NCBI GenBank assembly: GCA_015179025.1
Contig: WHUX01000118.1
Location: 1-64,000, forward strand
Source of the DNA: Terfezia claveryi
Taxonomy: Eukaryota > Ascomycota > Pezizomycetes > Pezizales > Pezizaceae
Direction of reading: 5' to 3'
DNA length: 64,000 nt
In this document: positions 1 through 9,959 of the stretch, piece after piece
How the letters are laid out: each line of letters begins with the position of its first letter
Numbering within the stretch: the first letter of the stretch is position 1
Program-made: the position numbers and the translations under genes
Notes under the pieces: generated by a model
The model's database searches: none
The model's input: only the letters and a program-made list of their open reading frames with translations
What the model was told of the DNA's origin: nothing

Positions 1-586
1 CCCAGGCCTCCTAGTCGCTGGAGCTCCGAGCCTAAAGGGGGGATAGTGTCACAACCGTCCTTTCCTAGCCAGGTTTGAGAGTCGGACAGGATTCCGTCCG
101 ACTCTCGTTATTGTTGATTGATATCGTTGTTATCTCTGTTCCCGAGATAAGGGGTCCAGGGAACCTTATTCCTTCCGGTGGCCTTGGCCAGGAAGGAAGC
201 CTGTATATATAGCTTGCTCTCTCTGCCCTCTCATTGGATCCCCATCCAATGTCTTGTATATCCAATACAGGACCTTGCCTCTCCTAATACTTGTGCACCT
301 CCCTTGTGCACCCCCTTGTCTCGTGAACAGCTCTGCAGCACAGCTGCCTCCCTCCAACACACGCGGCAACTGCCTCCGCGTATCTCGTGCCTCTTGCCCT
401 TGCCCCTGTCCCAGCCCTACCCAGTCATACACGTAGCGTTCCTACGTGTGTGTTACCCTAGCCCTGCCCTTGCCTTGCCCCTAGCCTTTCCCCAGATTAC
501 ACACATAGCGCTCCTACGTGTGCGATTCCCCTTGCCACTGCCTTGGCGTACCCCTTGGTTGCCTTGTCCCTAGAGCCGTCGTTACA
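1..586 (+). mobile_element. 3' end of a Ty3/gypsy-like element: polypurine tract and 3' LTR
   Basis: A purine tract (33-46) is followed directly by TGTCACAACC at 47, and the repeat ends in GTCGTTACA at 586, giving a 540-bp LTR with TG...CA ends. A related LTR lies in opposite orientation at 2120-2711, which supports the boundaries. The LTR holds an 11-bp-stem hairpin (77-87 with 96-106) near its 5' end and a TATATATA motif near 203. The internal body lies left of the window. The base after 586 begins gag-pro sequence of a minus-strand element, so this copy probably inserted into that one. Confidence 0.8.
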
Positions 587-2083
587 GCACTAGGTAGGCA
601 CGTGAGGTCGGTAATAGCCCCGGAAGAGATAAGGCGGCCATCAATGACATTGAGAAGGTGAGGGGTTTTTAGCTTGGCTGTTGGTATTGAATTTTTACTG
701 ACAAAGGTATGATTAATGAAGGCTATTCCCAAAGCACTACAATCTATGAGAGCTGATGTTACCACTGTTTTACCATTGAATTTAACAGTTATTGGTATTA
801 CAAAATGCTTACCAAACAAGCGAGATTCATCAATAGACATAGATGCAGGAACAGAGAAAGATGATAAAGACAAATGACCCAGGATAGGTCCCTTGCTAGT
901 GTACACAACTAAGCAAGGGACTCCACTTTTCCCGACTCTTCTAGGGTCTCGGATATCGCATGTACGGCCAGGGAGTAGCTTTTGTGGAGGGACAGGCTGC
1001 GATGAAATGGTCCCCTTTTCCACATGCAATGTATAACCCATTAGTGCGGCAGCGGTCCCTTTCCTCCTGAGTTAGCTGAGGTCTTTCCAAGGACAGGTCC
1101 ATAGGGGCAGGCCCCCCTGCCACCAATGACGGATGTGCGGGTTTGTTGGCCGAGGCCGGAACTTGGGCAGGCTTAGGAGTCGGTTGCTGTTGTTGGTGTT
1201 GCTGTGTTTGCTGAGGTGAGTGGGTGGCAGGGCGGAAGGTAAGGCGGTGTCTTAACCTAGCCATCCGTTGTTCCACTCTGGATGCCTGGTCGATTAATTC
1301 GTCGAGACTCTTGGTCTCTGGGAGGGTGACCATGTCTTGTTGAAGCTCATCATTCAGTTCCTCCTAGAACTGCTCGAGCTTTGACTGGTCGTTCCACAAT
1401 ACTTCTGCTGCTAGCTTGGAGAACTCTGCCACATATGTGGATAGATCTGAATTACGTTGTTTTAGAGCTCGAAGGGCTCGGCTAGCCGTGCCCATGGCAT
1501 CGGGGTCCCCAAAAGCCCTATCTAGAATAGCGAAGAGTGCCTGGATACCATCCAGCTTAAACCCAGTCTCAAGGACATATGGCTGAATTTGATCCACTGC
1601 CTTACCCTCCAGCAGGGCAAAGACATAAGCCAATCGGTGTTGCTCGGATGGGAATCTGGCTGAGTCCCTATTGAGTTTGAGGTTTACCGAGTTCTTCCAA
1701 GCTCGGAGGCGAGCCCTATCCCCATTGAAATTGGGAGGGGTTAGAATACTTTAGGTTTTGGCGGTTGGTGCGGAGGGTGGGGTTGCCGACATAGTGGCCA
1801 TAGCGCAATTAAGGGTCTGGATCGTGGTTCGCTCATTGGCCAGAGCGATGGTAGTATTGTTGAGGTCGTTTTGGAGTACTGTGATTTCTTCAACAGCGGA
1901 TCTCAGTTTTCACTCAGCTATGGCCAAGCTATTGCCGAGTTTGGCCCTGATGGCATCCATAGCCTCAAAGATGTCGATAATTTCTCGATGATAGACATTC
2001 AATTCGTTCGGGCCTTCGGGTATAGAGGAGCTTCTCCAGGTCTGGAACCTGACGGTGGGTAGTGGGAGAGCTGCTCCTGACAT
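587..2083 (-). pseudogene. Degenerate Ty3/gypsy gag and protease start
   Basis: Reading minus from an ATG at 2083, one frame gives a gag protein with a coiled N-terminus, a retrotransposon gag core (about 1633-1364), a Gln-rich linker and a CCHC knuckle near 1050. In-frame stops are TGA (1912-1910), TAA (1753-1751) and TAG (1366-1364). Expected codons there are Trp, Gln and Gln, so each stop is a C-to-T or G-to-A type change. The knuckle has Tyr where its first Cys should be. A shifted frame (1041 to about 590) encodes a retropepsin-like region, but the usual D-S/T-G-A motif reads LIDCSALG, so the active site is lost. RT and integrase are absent: the element is cut at 587 by an opposite-strand LTR. 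Confidence 0.75.
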
Positions 2084-2119
2084 GACTGCATACCAGTTGG
2101 TCCAAAGGATCTAATGTAG

Positions 2120-2711
2120 TGTAACGACGGCTCTGGGGACAAGGCGACTAAGGGGTACGCCAGGGTAAGGGCAAGGCTAGGGTGACACACACATAGGAAT
2201 ACTACGTGTGTAACTAGAGGAACAGGCTAGGACGGGGCAAGGGCGAGGGCGAGAGAGGCAAAGGGCAAGAGATACGAGACACACGGAGGCAGTTGCCGCA
2301 TGTGTCGGAGGAAGGCAGCTGTGCTGCAGAGCTGTTCACAAGACAAGGGGGTGTACAAAGGAGGTGCACAAGCACAGTGAGAGACAAGGTCCTGTATTGA
2401 ATATACAAGATGTTGGATGGGCATCTAACGACAGTACGAGTGACAGGCTCTATATATATATAACTCGGTCAGGGCAATGGGGAAATAAGCTTCCCTATCT
2501 CGGAAGCCAAGGAAAAGGTAACGATAACAATAACCCATCACCTGCGATCGCAGGTGATGACAAAGACAACAATGGTAATAACCCATCACCTACGTCGCAA
2601 GTGATGCCGAGGGCAACAATAACGATAACCCATCACCTGCGATCGCAGGTGATGATAAAGACAAAGACAATAATGGCAATGACCCGTCACCTGCGATCGC
2701 AGGTGATGACA
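2120..2711 (-). mobile_element. 5' LTR of the minus-strand gypsy element
   Basis: The reverse complement begins TGTCATCACC at 2711 and ends GTCGTTACA at 2120, matching the ends of the LTR at 47-586. The middle parts align well, including the segment with CAGCTCTGCAGCACAGCTGCC. Total length is 592 bp because the U3 hairpin unit is amplified. A TATATATATA stretch lies near 2450-2462. The right boundary abuts copia-type sequence at 2712. Confidence 0.8.
2533..2711 (-). repeat. Fourfold hairpin repeat inside the LTR U3
   Basis: Four units spaced 47-54 bp apart each carry a palindrome with core CACCTGCGATCGCAGGTG (2536-2559, 2584-2606, 2631-2654, 2685-2708). The second is imperfect. The linkers are AC/AT-rich and alike (CAAAGACAA...AATGGTAAT). 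The sister LTR has one hairpin of unrelated stem sequence at the same place. Confidence 0.85.
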
Positions 2712-5684
2712 ACTGAACATACAGTTAGTACAAATAGCACAGCTATCTACAAGGTCCATGTACCTTCTAGAAAGCACACTTTTACAGTTCAAGCACAAGA
2801 CGTTACTTTTGGACTGAGTACTCTTCCAGAAGAGGTACCTCCGCTAGCGTCTAACTTAACTGATCCATCAATACCTCCACAAGTATCCAACTCAGTAGGT
2901 ACACTACCTCTGGAAGTAACCCCGAACATATATCAGCAATTTCCTAATGATTTTGTATGGCAACAATGGTGTCTATGGAACCCAGAACAGGCTAGGGAAT
3001 GGTATTATAAAGGACACCCGATTGTTACTAGGGTCTGGCACCCAAGTATAAATACTTCCCAACAACCTTCGATTTCTACTTCTGAAGCTCTACCTTCACC
3101 CAATATACAAGCTCCAGCTCAGCCCAATATTCAAGCTCCAGCTCAGTCTAATAACCAAGCTCCTCCTCCCCCTACACCAATTCCTCAAGAACAAGTCCTT
3201 CCAGACAACTCCGACAATGAGAACTTTACCCGAATTATTGGCGTAAAGATAGTTAAGCCTACTACTATAACAAGGTTAGGTAGACTCAGCTATAGGCCGG
3301 TTAAATTCGGAACCGCTTAAGCTCCCATTAAACTAATTGTTCCACTGAAATTAGGACAAGACGGTCAGACTACTATTCTGGAAGAACCTCCCAAAGTATT
3401 TGATGAGGACCCTAATGAGGATAGAATATTAATTGCTCTAGTCCTACATTATGGTGACGAACCCCAAATATACAAACAGGCAGTTAGCTCGCCTGATGTT
3501 GAAAAATGGAGGAAGGCAATGACTCAAGAGCTTGAGGCTATGAAAGATTAAGGAGTTTGGACTGTTGTACCTACACCAGAAAAACGGAATGTTATTGGAA
3601 GCAAGTGGGTATTCAAAATAAAGCGGGATGCTAATGGGAATATTGATTGATATAAGGCTCGCATTGTTGCTCAAGGTTTTTCGTAACAACCTGGTACAGA
3701 CTTTGATGAGATCTTCTCTCCTGTAGTTCGCTACGACTCGCTTTGCCTTCTAATCGCTCTTACTACCCACTTCCAATGGGAACCTCAACAGATGGATATC
3801 AAAGCTGCCTTCCTTTACGGCTCTTTAAATGAGATTATATACATGCAACTTCCGGAAGGCACCCGAACTGAAGGCATGTGTGCTAAGCTTAACCGGTCCA
3901 TATATGGACTAAAGCAATCTCCTCGTCAGTGGTATGGACGATTAACCTCTTTCCTCCTGACATTAAGATTCACTGCTTGTGCCTTTGACCCCTGCGTCTT
4001 CATCCATAGATCTGGCACAATTATACTCGCCCTCTATGTCGATGACATTACTTTGTTCGGATATAAAGATTCTGCCTTAATGAAGTCTACCAAGCAATCA
4101 CTTAAGCGAGAGTTTAAGCTGACCGATATGGGTGACTTACATTGGCTTCTTGGACTTCGAATTGAGTATTCAAAAGACAGTATCACTCTCTCCCAATCCG
4201 CCTACATTGATAAGATCCTCGAACGTTTCAGTATGAAGGACTGCAATCCCGTTACACTTCCTCTTGACTTGAACCATAAGCTTCAACAGAGCACAGACGA
4301 TGACGAGATAACTGACATTTCCCTCTATCAACAAATCGTTGGATCACTCATGTAGGCTGTCATTGTAACACGACCTGACCTGGCTTACACAGTCACTCTT
4401 CTCTCACAATTCTCCCATAAACCCTTGACTGAACACCTTGGAGCTGCTAAACGAGTCCTTCGCTATCTTAAAGGCACTCGCAACCTCGCCTTGACCTACA
4501 AACTCAGACAACCACTAGTACTCGAAGGATTCACCGATTCAGACTTTGCCGGATGCCGAGACACTCGAAGGTCAACATCAGGATATATCTTTAAGCTCGC
4601 ATCATGCACTATATGCTGGAGATCACAGAAGCAAAAATGCGTGACAACCTCTACCACGGAAGCAGAATATATTGCTGCTTCTACGTCATGCAAGCAACAG
4701 ATCTGGCTTCAGAATGCATTGAATGAGCTATCTCTTAAAAAGGATATCCCATCCGCCCTCTCTTGTGACAACCTAGGATCCATCGATTTATCTGAGAATC
4801 CTCGAATATCTGACCGGTCAAAACACATCGATGTTGCTTACCACTTTATCCGCGAACTCATTAACTCTGGCACTATCACTCTGTTGCATATCCCTGGGGA
4901 CCGCAATCCAGCTGATATCTGCACCAAGGCTCTTCCGGGTAGGCCTGGGCACGAGACGTCTCGAGACAAGACGGGGCAAGGTCTCGAGACGTCTCGTCAT
5001 TTACCAGGCTGGTCTCGAGACGTCTCGAGACGGTACGGACCAAGTCTCGAGACAGTCTCGTAAGTCTCGAGACTTTTGGATATCGAGCACAAGCCAACAC
5101 AATCATAATTATATTCGAACTTGCTAGCTAGCTACCTAGTTATTATCAATCATCATCATCTTCGCCTTCGACGTCAATTTCCTGTTTCGACGTCAATTTC
5201 CTGTTCTACAGGTGTACCCTTTTCTGCCAAACCTCGCTCTAAAATCATCTGGAGTATGAGCAGGCGACACGGAAATTTATTCTGATGATTGTTGATGCAG
5301 TACAGGAAGTGCAGATAATGAGCGGAGAAAGAGTATAATGAACGGAAATAGAGAAGAAGGAATCTCTACCTTTAAGTACCGAATAATAATAACACATATT
5401 TACAAGCGAAGGCTATCATAGGCTGCTAAACTGATTGCCGCAACCCATGAAAAGATCTTCGCAGCCACTGAAAAATTTTCACAAAAAGTCTCGAGACTTT
5501 CTCGAGACTTTTACCGAACTGTCTCGAGACGTCTCGAGACTTTTGCCGAAGTGTCTCGAGACGTCTCGTCTCGTAAGTCTCGAGACTTAGTCTCGAGAAG
5601 TCTCGTCTCGTGCCCAGGCCTACTTCCGGGCCCGCATTACTCCTTTCTTAAGGAATTAATCATGGGGTAACAAGTGAGAAGGGG
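2712..5684 (+). pseudogene. Degenerate Ty1/copia polyprotein (RT and RNase H)
   Basis: About 2712-3320 encodes a Pro/Gln-rich linker of the kind found between integrase and RT. From about 3420 a copia reverse transcriptase follows: GSKWVFKIKRD, the QMDIKAAFLYG core, SIYGLKQSPRQWY and the catalytic LYVDD (near 4035-4049). Then comes RNase H (FTDSDFAGC, TTEAEYIA, SKHIDVAYHFIRE, PADICTKALPG). Stops interrupt it at 3549 (TAA), 3648 (TGA), 3684 (TAA) and 4353 (TAG); the first three are most simply C-to-T changes of CAA, CGA and CAA. A hAT-like MITE (4940-5622) is inserted in the last codons, and coding resumes at 5631. Gag, protease and most of integrase are missing. A purine tract (5675-5684) precedes the 3' LTR. 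Confidence 0.9.
4940..5622. mobile_element. hAT-like MITE, GTCTCGAGAC subfamily
   Basis: 683 bp, bounded by perfect inverted termini TAGGCCTGGGCACGAG and flanked by an 8-bp duplication CTTCCGGG (4932-4939 and 5623-5630). The length of the duplication and the TAG start fit hAT superfamily elements. The left subterminal zone (to about 5080) has six exact copies of the palindrome GTCTCGAGAC and the right one (from about 5485) five, some end to end. The core (5090-5480) has no convincing ORF, so the element is non-autonomous. Removing it restores the copia reading frame. Confidence 0.9.
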
Positions 5685-6290
5685 TGTTGAAATGACCATT
5701 TCTTTACGCATACAGTCAAGTCTCTCCGCTATGTATTGCTGATACCTATTGCGAACACTTGTTACCTTGCTAAAAAGATCTCTGCGTTATTTCCTCTCTT
5801 CACATGTTCTAGCTATCTTCGCTTACTAGCTTACATACCAATCTTCATTGCTTTAAGGTTAATACTCTTCGTTGCTTCAAGTTAATGCTCTCGTACTTGG
5901 CCTACTGCTTGTACATCAGTCCTGTGCTTACGCATTCACCTATGCATCTGGTATAATGCTTGCGCGTACTCACGGCATTACCGCTCTTAGGATAGTTAAC
6001 TTATACTGCTTTGTTGAACGCTTTACCCTGATCTCATATCTATATATACGAGCTCTCAGGACACTCATGTATCTAGTAGCTTCTCTCTATAGACTCAATA
6101 GACCGTCTACTCTTGAATGAACACTTCATACACTCTTGCATTGCTCGCACTTGCACACTCTTCCTGCTCTCGCACTCGCACACTGCCTCACAGCACTATA
6201 GTCCACCGCTGTATCCTCCGTTCAAAGCCTCAGCGATTACCTCGCTCATTAGCCTTTCAATACTCTGCACTGGTGCCGCTATATCACCAG
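5685..6290 (+). mobile_element. Probable copia 3' LTR
   Basis: It starts TGTTGAAATGACC directly after the purine tract of the copia element. The right end is not sharp: ankyrin-type coding begins near 6290, so the LTR ends at or before that point. No second copy is present in the window to fix the boundary. Confidence 0.55.
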
Positions 6291-6440
6291 ACTCTAGAGG
6301 GCCATACCAGGGTTGTCTGCACTCTCCTAGAGAATGGGCCAAGGGGCACTACGACACTGCGCCTACAATAGCTGCACAATTCGGTTACATCGAAATTATC
6401 AAGGAGCTGCAACAAAAAGGTGTCAATGTGGGCCAAATCT
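6290..6440 (+). pseudogene. Ankyrin-repeat remnant
   Basis: Two partial ankyrin repeats in different frames: LEGHTRVVCTLLENG (near 6293-6337) and APTIAAQFGYIEIIKELQQKGVNV (6360-6431). They match the GHxxVVxxLLExG consensus. Upstream is LTR sequence and downstream is unrelated, so this is a fragment. It may belong with the ankyrin remnants at 7915 and 9960. Confidence 0.6.
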
Positions 6441-6469
6441 CAGGTGGAGATCTCCATCTCCGTCTGTAC

Positions 6470-7591
6470 TGCCACTTTCACTGTATCTTCTCTGCCTCCA
6501 CTACTGTCTGGTCTGACTGGGTTGCGACTGATACCGTCTCAATCAGTAGTGCACTACCCTTTGCCTGCCATCTCTTGCGCTCAGAGACCAGCAACTTCCA
6601 CGACCTCAAACTACCTCTTTCTCTGCCCACTCTTTCCAATTCTTCCCATATACCTGTAACTGGTCTCTCCTATCTCCCCATCCCGCTCAACCAACCTCTC
6701 CTTATCCAGCCCCAACCCTGCAACCTCTTTCTCCAACTTCTCAATCGTCCTTCTGTGCTCTATCCCCTGCTCCGCAAAAATGACCAAAGTCCGTTTCAGT
6801 TCTGAGAGTTCTTTGTCGATATTCGAAATGTCCTGCTTGTTCGACAGGCGTTGAACCTCTTCTTTGAGAACGGCAATTGTCCCCTCTTTTTTATTCGGTC
6901 TGTCCTCAAGATTACTCTCCTCAGTCTGAACCCTATCCTATGCGTCCAACCTTAATTCGAGTGCCTCGGCCAGCTTTTGCCTCCCTCTTCATCTACTGCC
7001 CCGTCCTCCTCAAGAATTGTTAAAACCATATTGATGTCTTCCTTGGAATCTACGATATCAAAAAAGTGCACCGCATATTTTAACAAGAACTTCCCACTCC
7101 CGTTTCTCCATCTCCTTGAACTTCGACATCCGGAAGTCCGGATTTCCCTTATCCACCCATGGACCCACTGTCTCTTCTTCCGATCTCGAACAACGTATTT
7201 TAAAAAAAAAAAAGGAGCTCAAACAAACCACCTCTTCCTCTTCCTCCACCCTCATCATTTGGGTAGTGTCCTGTTACAAGCATACGGTCGGGACCGGAGG
7301 TGGTATACTTATAACGAATATATGCTTATACGGGGAGAAAATCACATTCATGACGAAATGGACAAATGAGACACGAAATGAGTACTAGGATTCATGTAAG
7401 AACTCTAGATCCTCCGCTGGTTTGGCCTTTTCTTGGTACAAATAATCCTCAATTCGACGTTTCTCCCTTTGCAACATCTCCTCCAACTGCCTTGTATTTC
7501 TATCGGTATGCAGGGAATATAATATAGAAGAAGAAGTGTTATAATTGGGTTGAATTCCTTCCAACCAGCCCCTAATGACCGTAAACCTCAT
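6470..7591 (-). pseudogene. Broken coiled-coil protein gene
   Basis: Minus-strand translation gives a charged heptad-type sequence. The first piece (7591 to 7388) contains RNTRQLEEMLQREKRRIEDYL. The second (about 7230 to 6560) contains KLAEALELRLDA, a stop, then segments such as IAVLKEEVQRLSNKQDISNIDKE and IEKLEKEVAGLGLDKERLVE. A short repeat-like segment (7262-7385) separates the pieces, and frameshifts and stops are present. The composition is that of a coiled-coil protein. No family was recognised. Confidence 0.5.
7262..7385. mobile_element. Possible short TIR element or fragment
   Basis: It contains ACAAGCATAC and AATATATGCTTATA motifs also seen at the ends of the pogo-like element at 11130-13688 and near 56610-56680. 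It separates two halves of a coiled-coil pseudogene. Clean termini were not found. Confidence 0.3.
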
Positions 7592-7599
7592 TTTTCACA

Positions 7600-7810
7600 T
7601 ACTTGTGGGTGGCCCGGCAATTTCGTATTCTCCCGCGGGTCCCGGGCCAGTCAGGAGATGGGTGGTCTCCTGGAGGGCCCGGAAACCCGCGAGAAAATTC
7701 AATATGACCAGGCCTATGGAGTCCGGCCCATGTATGCCAACCCCGCTGTACCCGGCTCGTCATTTTCCAAGGAGGCTCGAGCCTTTCGAGCCGGGCTGGA
7801 ACTTTTACCC
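7600..7810 (-). repeat. GC-rich dispersed repeat, copy 1
   Basis: The reverse complement of about 7600-7700 matches 16740-16850. Both contain CCAGGAGACCACCCATC, GGCCCGGG, CGGGAGAATACG and GCCGGGCCACC, then a FTTACGGT-type AT-rich edge. A single GGCTCGAGCC palindrome lies at 7774-7783. The kind of element is unknown. Confidence 0.5.
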
Positions 7811-7914
7811 TATATTTTGGGTCTCGAGCTTTTCCCCGCTCAGGCCCAAAAAGAGCACGCGTTCATACCACTACTACGTGCAGCCCAAGTAGGTTATGCA
7901 GACAAACCCTAATC

Positions 7915-7995
7915 GTCTATGGCGCCGAGGGGACGCCCCTGATGTTCGCCGCCGGGTATGGTCTCTTCGATTTGTGCACACCGTTGTTGTAAGGA
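7915..7995 (+). pseudogene. Ankyrin-repeat fragment
   Basis: One frame reads YGAEGTPLMFAAGYG, the start of an ankyrin repeat, and then goes out of frame. Too short to be a gene alone. Confidence 0.45.
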
Positions 7996-8395
7996 AGTTA
8001 CATTCCATCTCCGGTTGAAACGTACCTTCCGTTACACTCCAATATAGGAGGACCTAGTGGACAAGCTATTACCAGTCCGCCATATGCAATACTACTGACT
8101 AAACAGTAAGATATTGTATAAAGCCGACAGTCTATAGCAAAAGTGTTATGACTCATGTATTTCAAATGTATTAATGAATGTGACTCATATAGTGAGTTAC
8201 GAGTTGCTTGAGTTATATATTTCTAGCACTCTCTACCTAGTGCTTTCTAGAAGTTTCTATTATGTTGATTTAAAATCATGTACTGAATCAGATGATTGCG
8301 CACTGCCTCATAGCTTTAGTTCATATAGGCGAAGAATTCCCTATGGAATAAGGAGGAGGACAGTCATGTTAGAGAAAGAGACAGACTTGTAGCGA

Positions 8396-9762
8396 CAGTG
8401 AACTCTCGATATAATAATATCGTCCGGCAGGGGGGGTAATATTCTTATATCAAATATATTCTTATATCAAATGTCAGGGTAACAACTAAAGGCATACATC
8501 AAAAAAGAGAATTAACGTGAGGTAGAGGAAGAACTAGGTACAGAAGAACCAGGAACCGCCCCGGATGACGTGAAGAAGGCAGTATGCATGTGCATAGTCA
8601 TATATCTCCTTGCGTTCTTCTACGCCTGGGCACGAGCCGAGCCGGCTCGAGCCCAAGGTTACACAGGCTCGAGCCGGCTCGAGACCAAGGTCACACAAGC
8701 TCGAGCCCGGGCTCGAGCCCGGAGGTCGTTGCAACCGCGAAATACCGAAGGTACCCGGGGAGTGGAAATCTTCAAAATGCGTTGGATTCCCACCCTTTCT
8801 TCTGTTGTTTTTTCATCTTGATAACACAACCTCCACCGGCAGTCCAGGAGTTCATTACCTCCCTTCAGAATTTACAACTACAATCGCTCAATTTCCGGCA
8901 TAACCAACCATGCCTACCAACACAAGAGGAGGAAACTACACAAATTGATAAAATCACCACTGTATCTCGCTATGGTTAAAACCTACAATTTGCTCGGTGG
9001 CTACAATATTGCAGTCCTATGTATTGTGCGATTTCGCTGCGGACTTTAGGTGGGCGATGAGGGTTGAAATTGATTCTGTCCTATTTACATGTCTGTTTAT
9101 ATCCGTATCTTTCATATTTCTGCGTCTTTCATATTTTCCAGGACCTATACACATATGTAGCGTACCTTGCAATTCTCGCGAGCCGGCTCGAGCCTGTATG
9201 CGAGCCGGCTCGAGTCTTGGCGGCTCGAGTCGGCTCGAGCCTCCTTTCGTAAAGCTCGAGCCGGCTCGAGCTCCTTTGTAAAACCACGAGCCGGCTCGAG
9301 CCTACCCCCCAGGCTCGGCTCGAGCCGGCTCGTGCCCAGGCCTACGTTCTTCTTCTGTCCAACCTTTACTTTTCAATGCACCACTAGCAGGCATATCGAA
9401 TTAGTTCGGGGGTTCGGAGGTGGTATTGTAGGTGTAGCAATATTGTGTGTCGCGGTACTGTGTGTCGCGGTATCGTGTGTCGCAGTATTGTGTTTGGCGG
9501 CGTTGTATTTGGCAGCGTTGTCTTTGGTGGTGTTGTTGGTGGGTATTTCTTATCGATAAGCCTTCCTATTCCAGCTAGGCTGTTTATACGTTACCCAATC
9601 AGGTACTCTTGCTATAAGAATACCTTAGTAAACAACCTCGGGAAAATAAGAATATTCTTCTATCAAATATATTCTTATTTTGTATGGGGGCGGGGGGGGT
9701 ATATTCTTATATCAAGTATATTCTTAGTCTATATCAAATATTCTTATATCGAGAGTTCACTG
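8396..9762. mobile_element. Pogo/Tc1-like element with a nested hAT-like MITE
   Basis: Inverted ends CAGTGAACTCTCGATATAA (8396) and its complement ending at 9762. TA follows the right end; the left flank is not TA. Both inner flanks carry TATATTCTTATATCAA-type repeats next to G-rich runs. The middle is occupied by a hAT-like MITE (8621-9344). No transposase ORF remains. Confidence 0.65.
8621..9344. mobile_element. hAT-like MITE, GGCTCGAGCC subfamily
   Basis: 724 bp. Its termini match those of 4940-5622: the left end is TACGCCTGGGCACGAG (one mismatch) and the right end is perfect. An 8-bp duplication CGTTCTTC flanks it (8613-8620 and 9345-9352). The subterminal arrays (8630-8735 and 9175-9335) consist of GGCTCGAGCC, three exact copies left and four right, plus one-base variants. 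The core differs from that of the other element and has no recognisable ORF. Confidence 0.9.
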
Positions 9763-9959
9763 TACATATCAATAATTAAAGTACTGAGCTGCTATATTCT
9801 AAGACGGACTGGGTCTATCTTCCTTTATGTTCAATAACAATTTATAAGCCCTCCAGGCTTACTTTCCATAACTAGAGCGACAACAGAATAAGAGCGAGCA
9901 AGAAGTACTTAAACAGAAACTATAAGTTACGTGCGCCTATAGTTTGCTAGCCTGAACCC

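Noticed and set aside
2533..2711. Regularly spaced palindromes that look CRISPR-like
   Set aside because: The repeats lie inside an LTR, the spacers are similar to each other, and the organism is eukaryotic.
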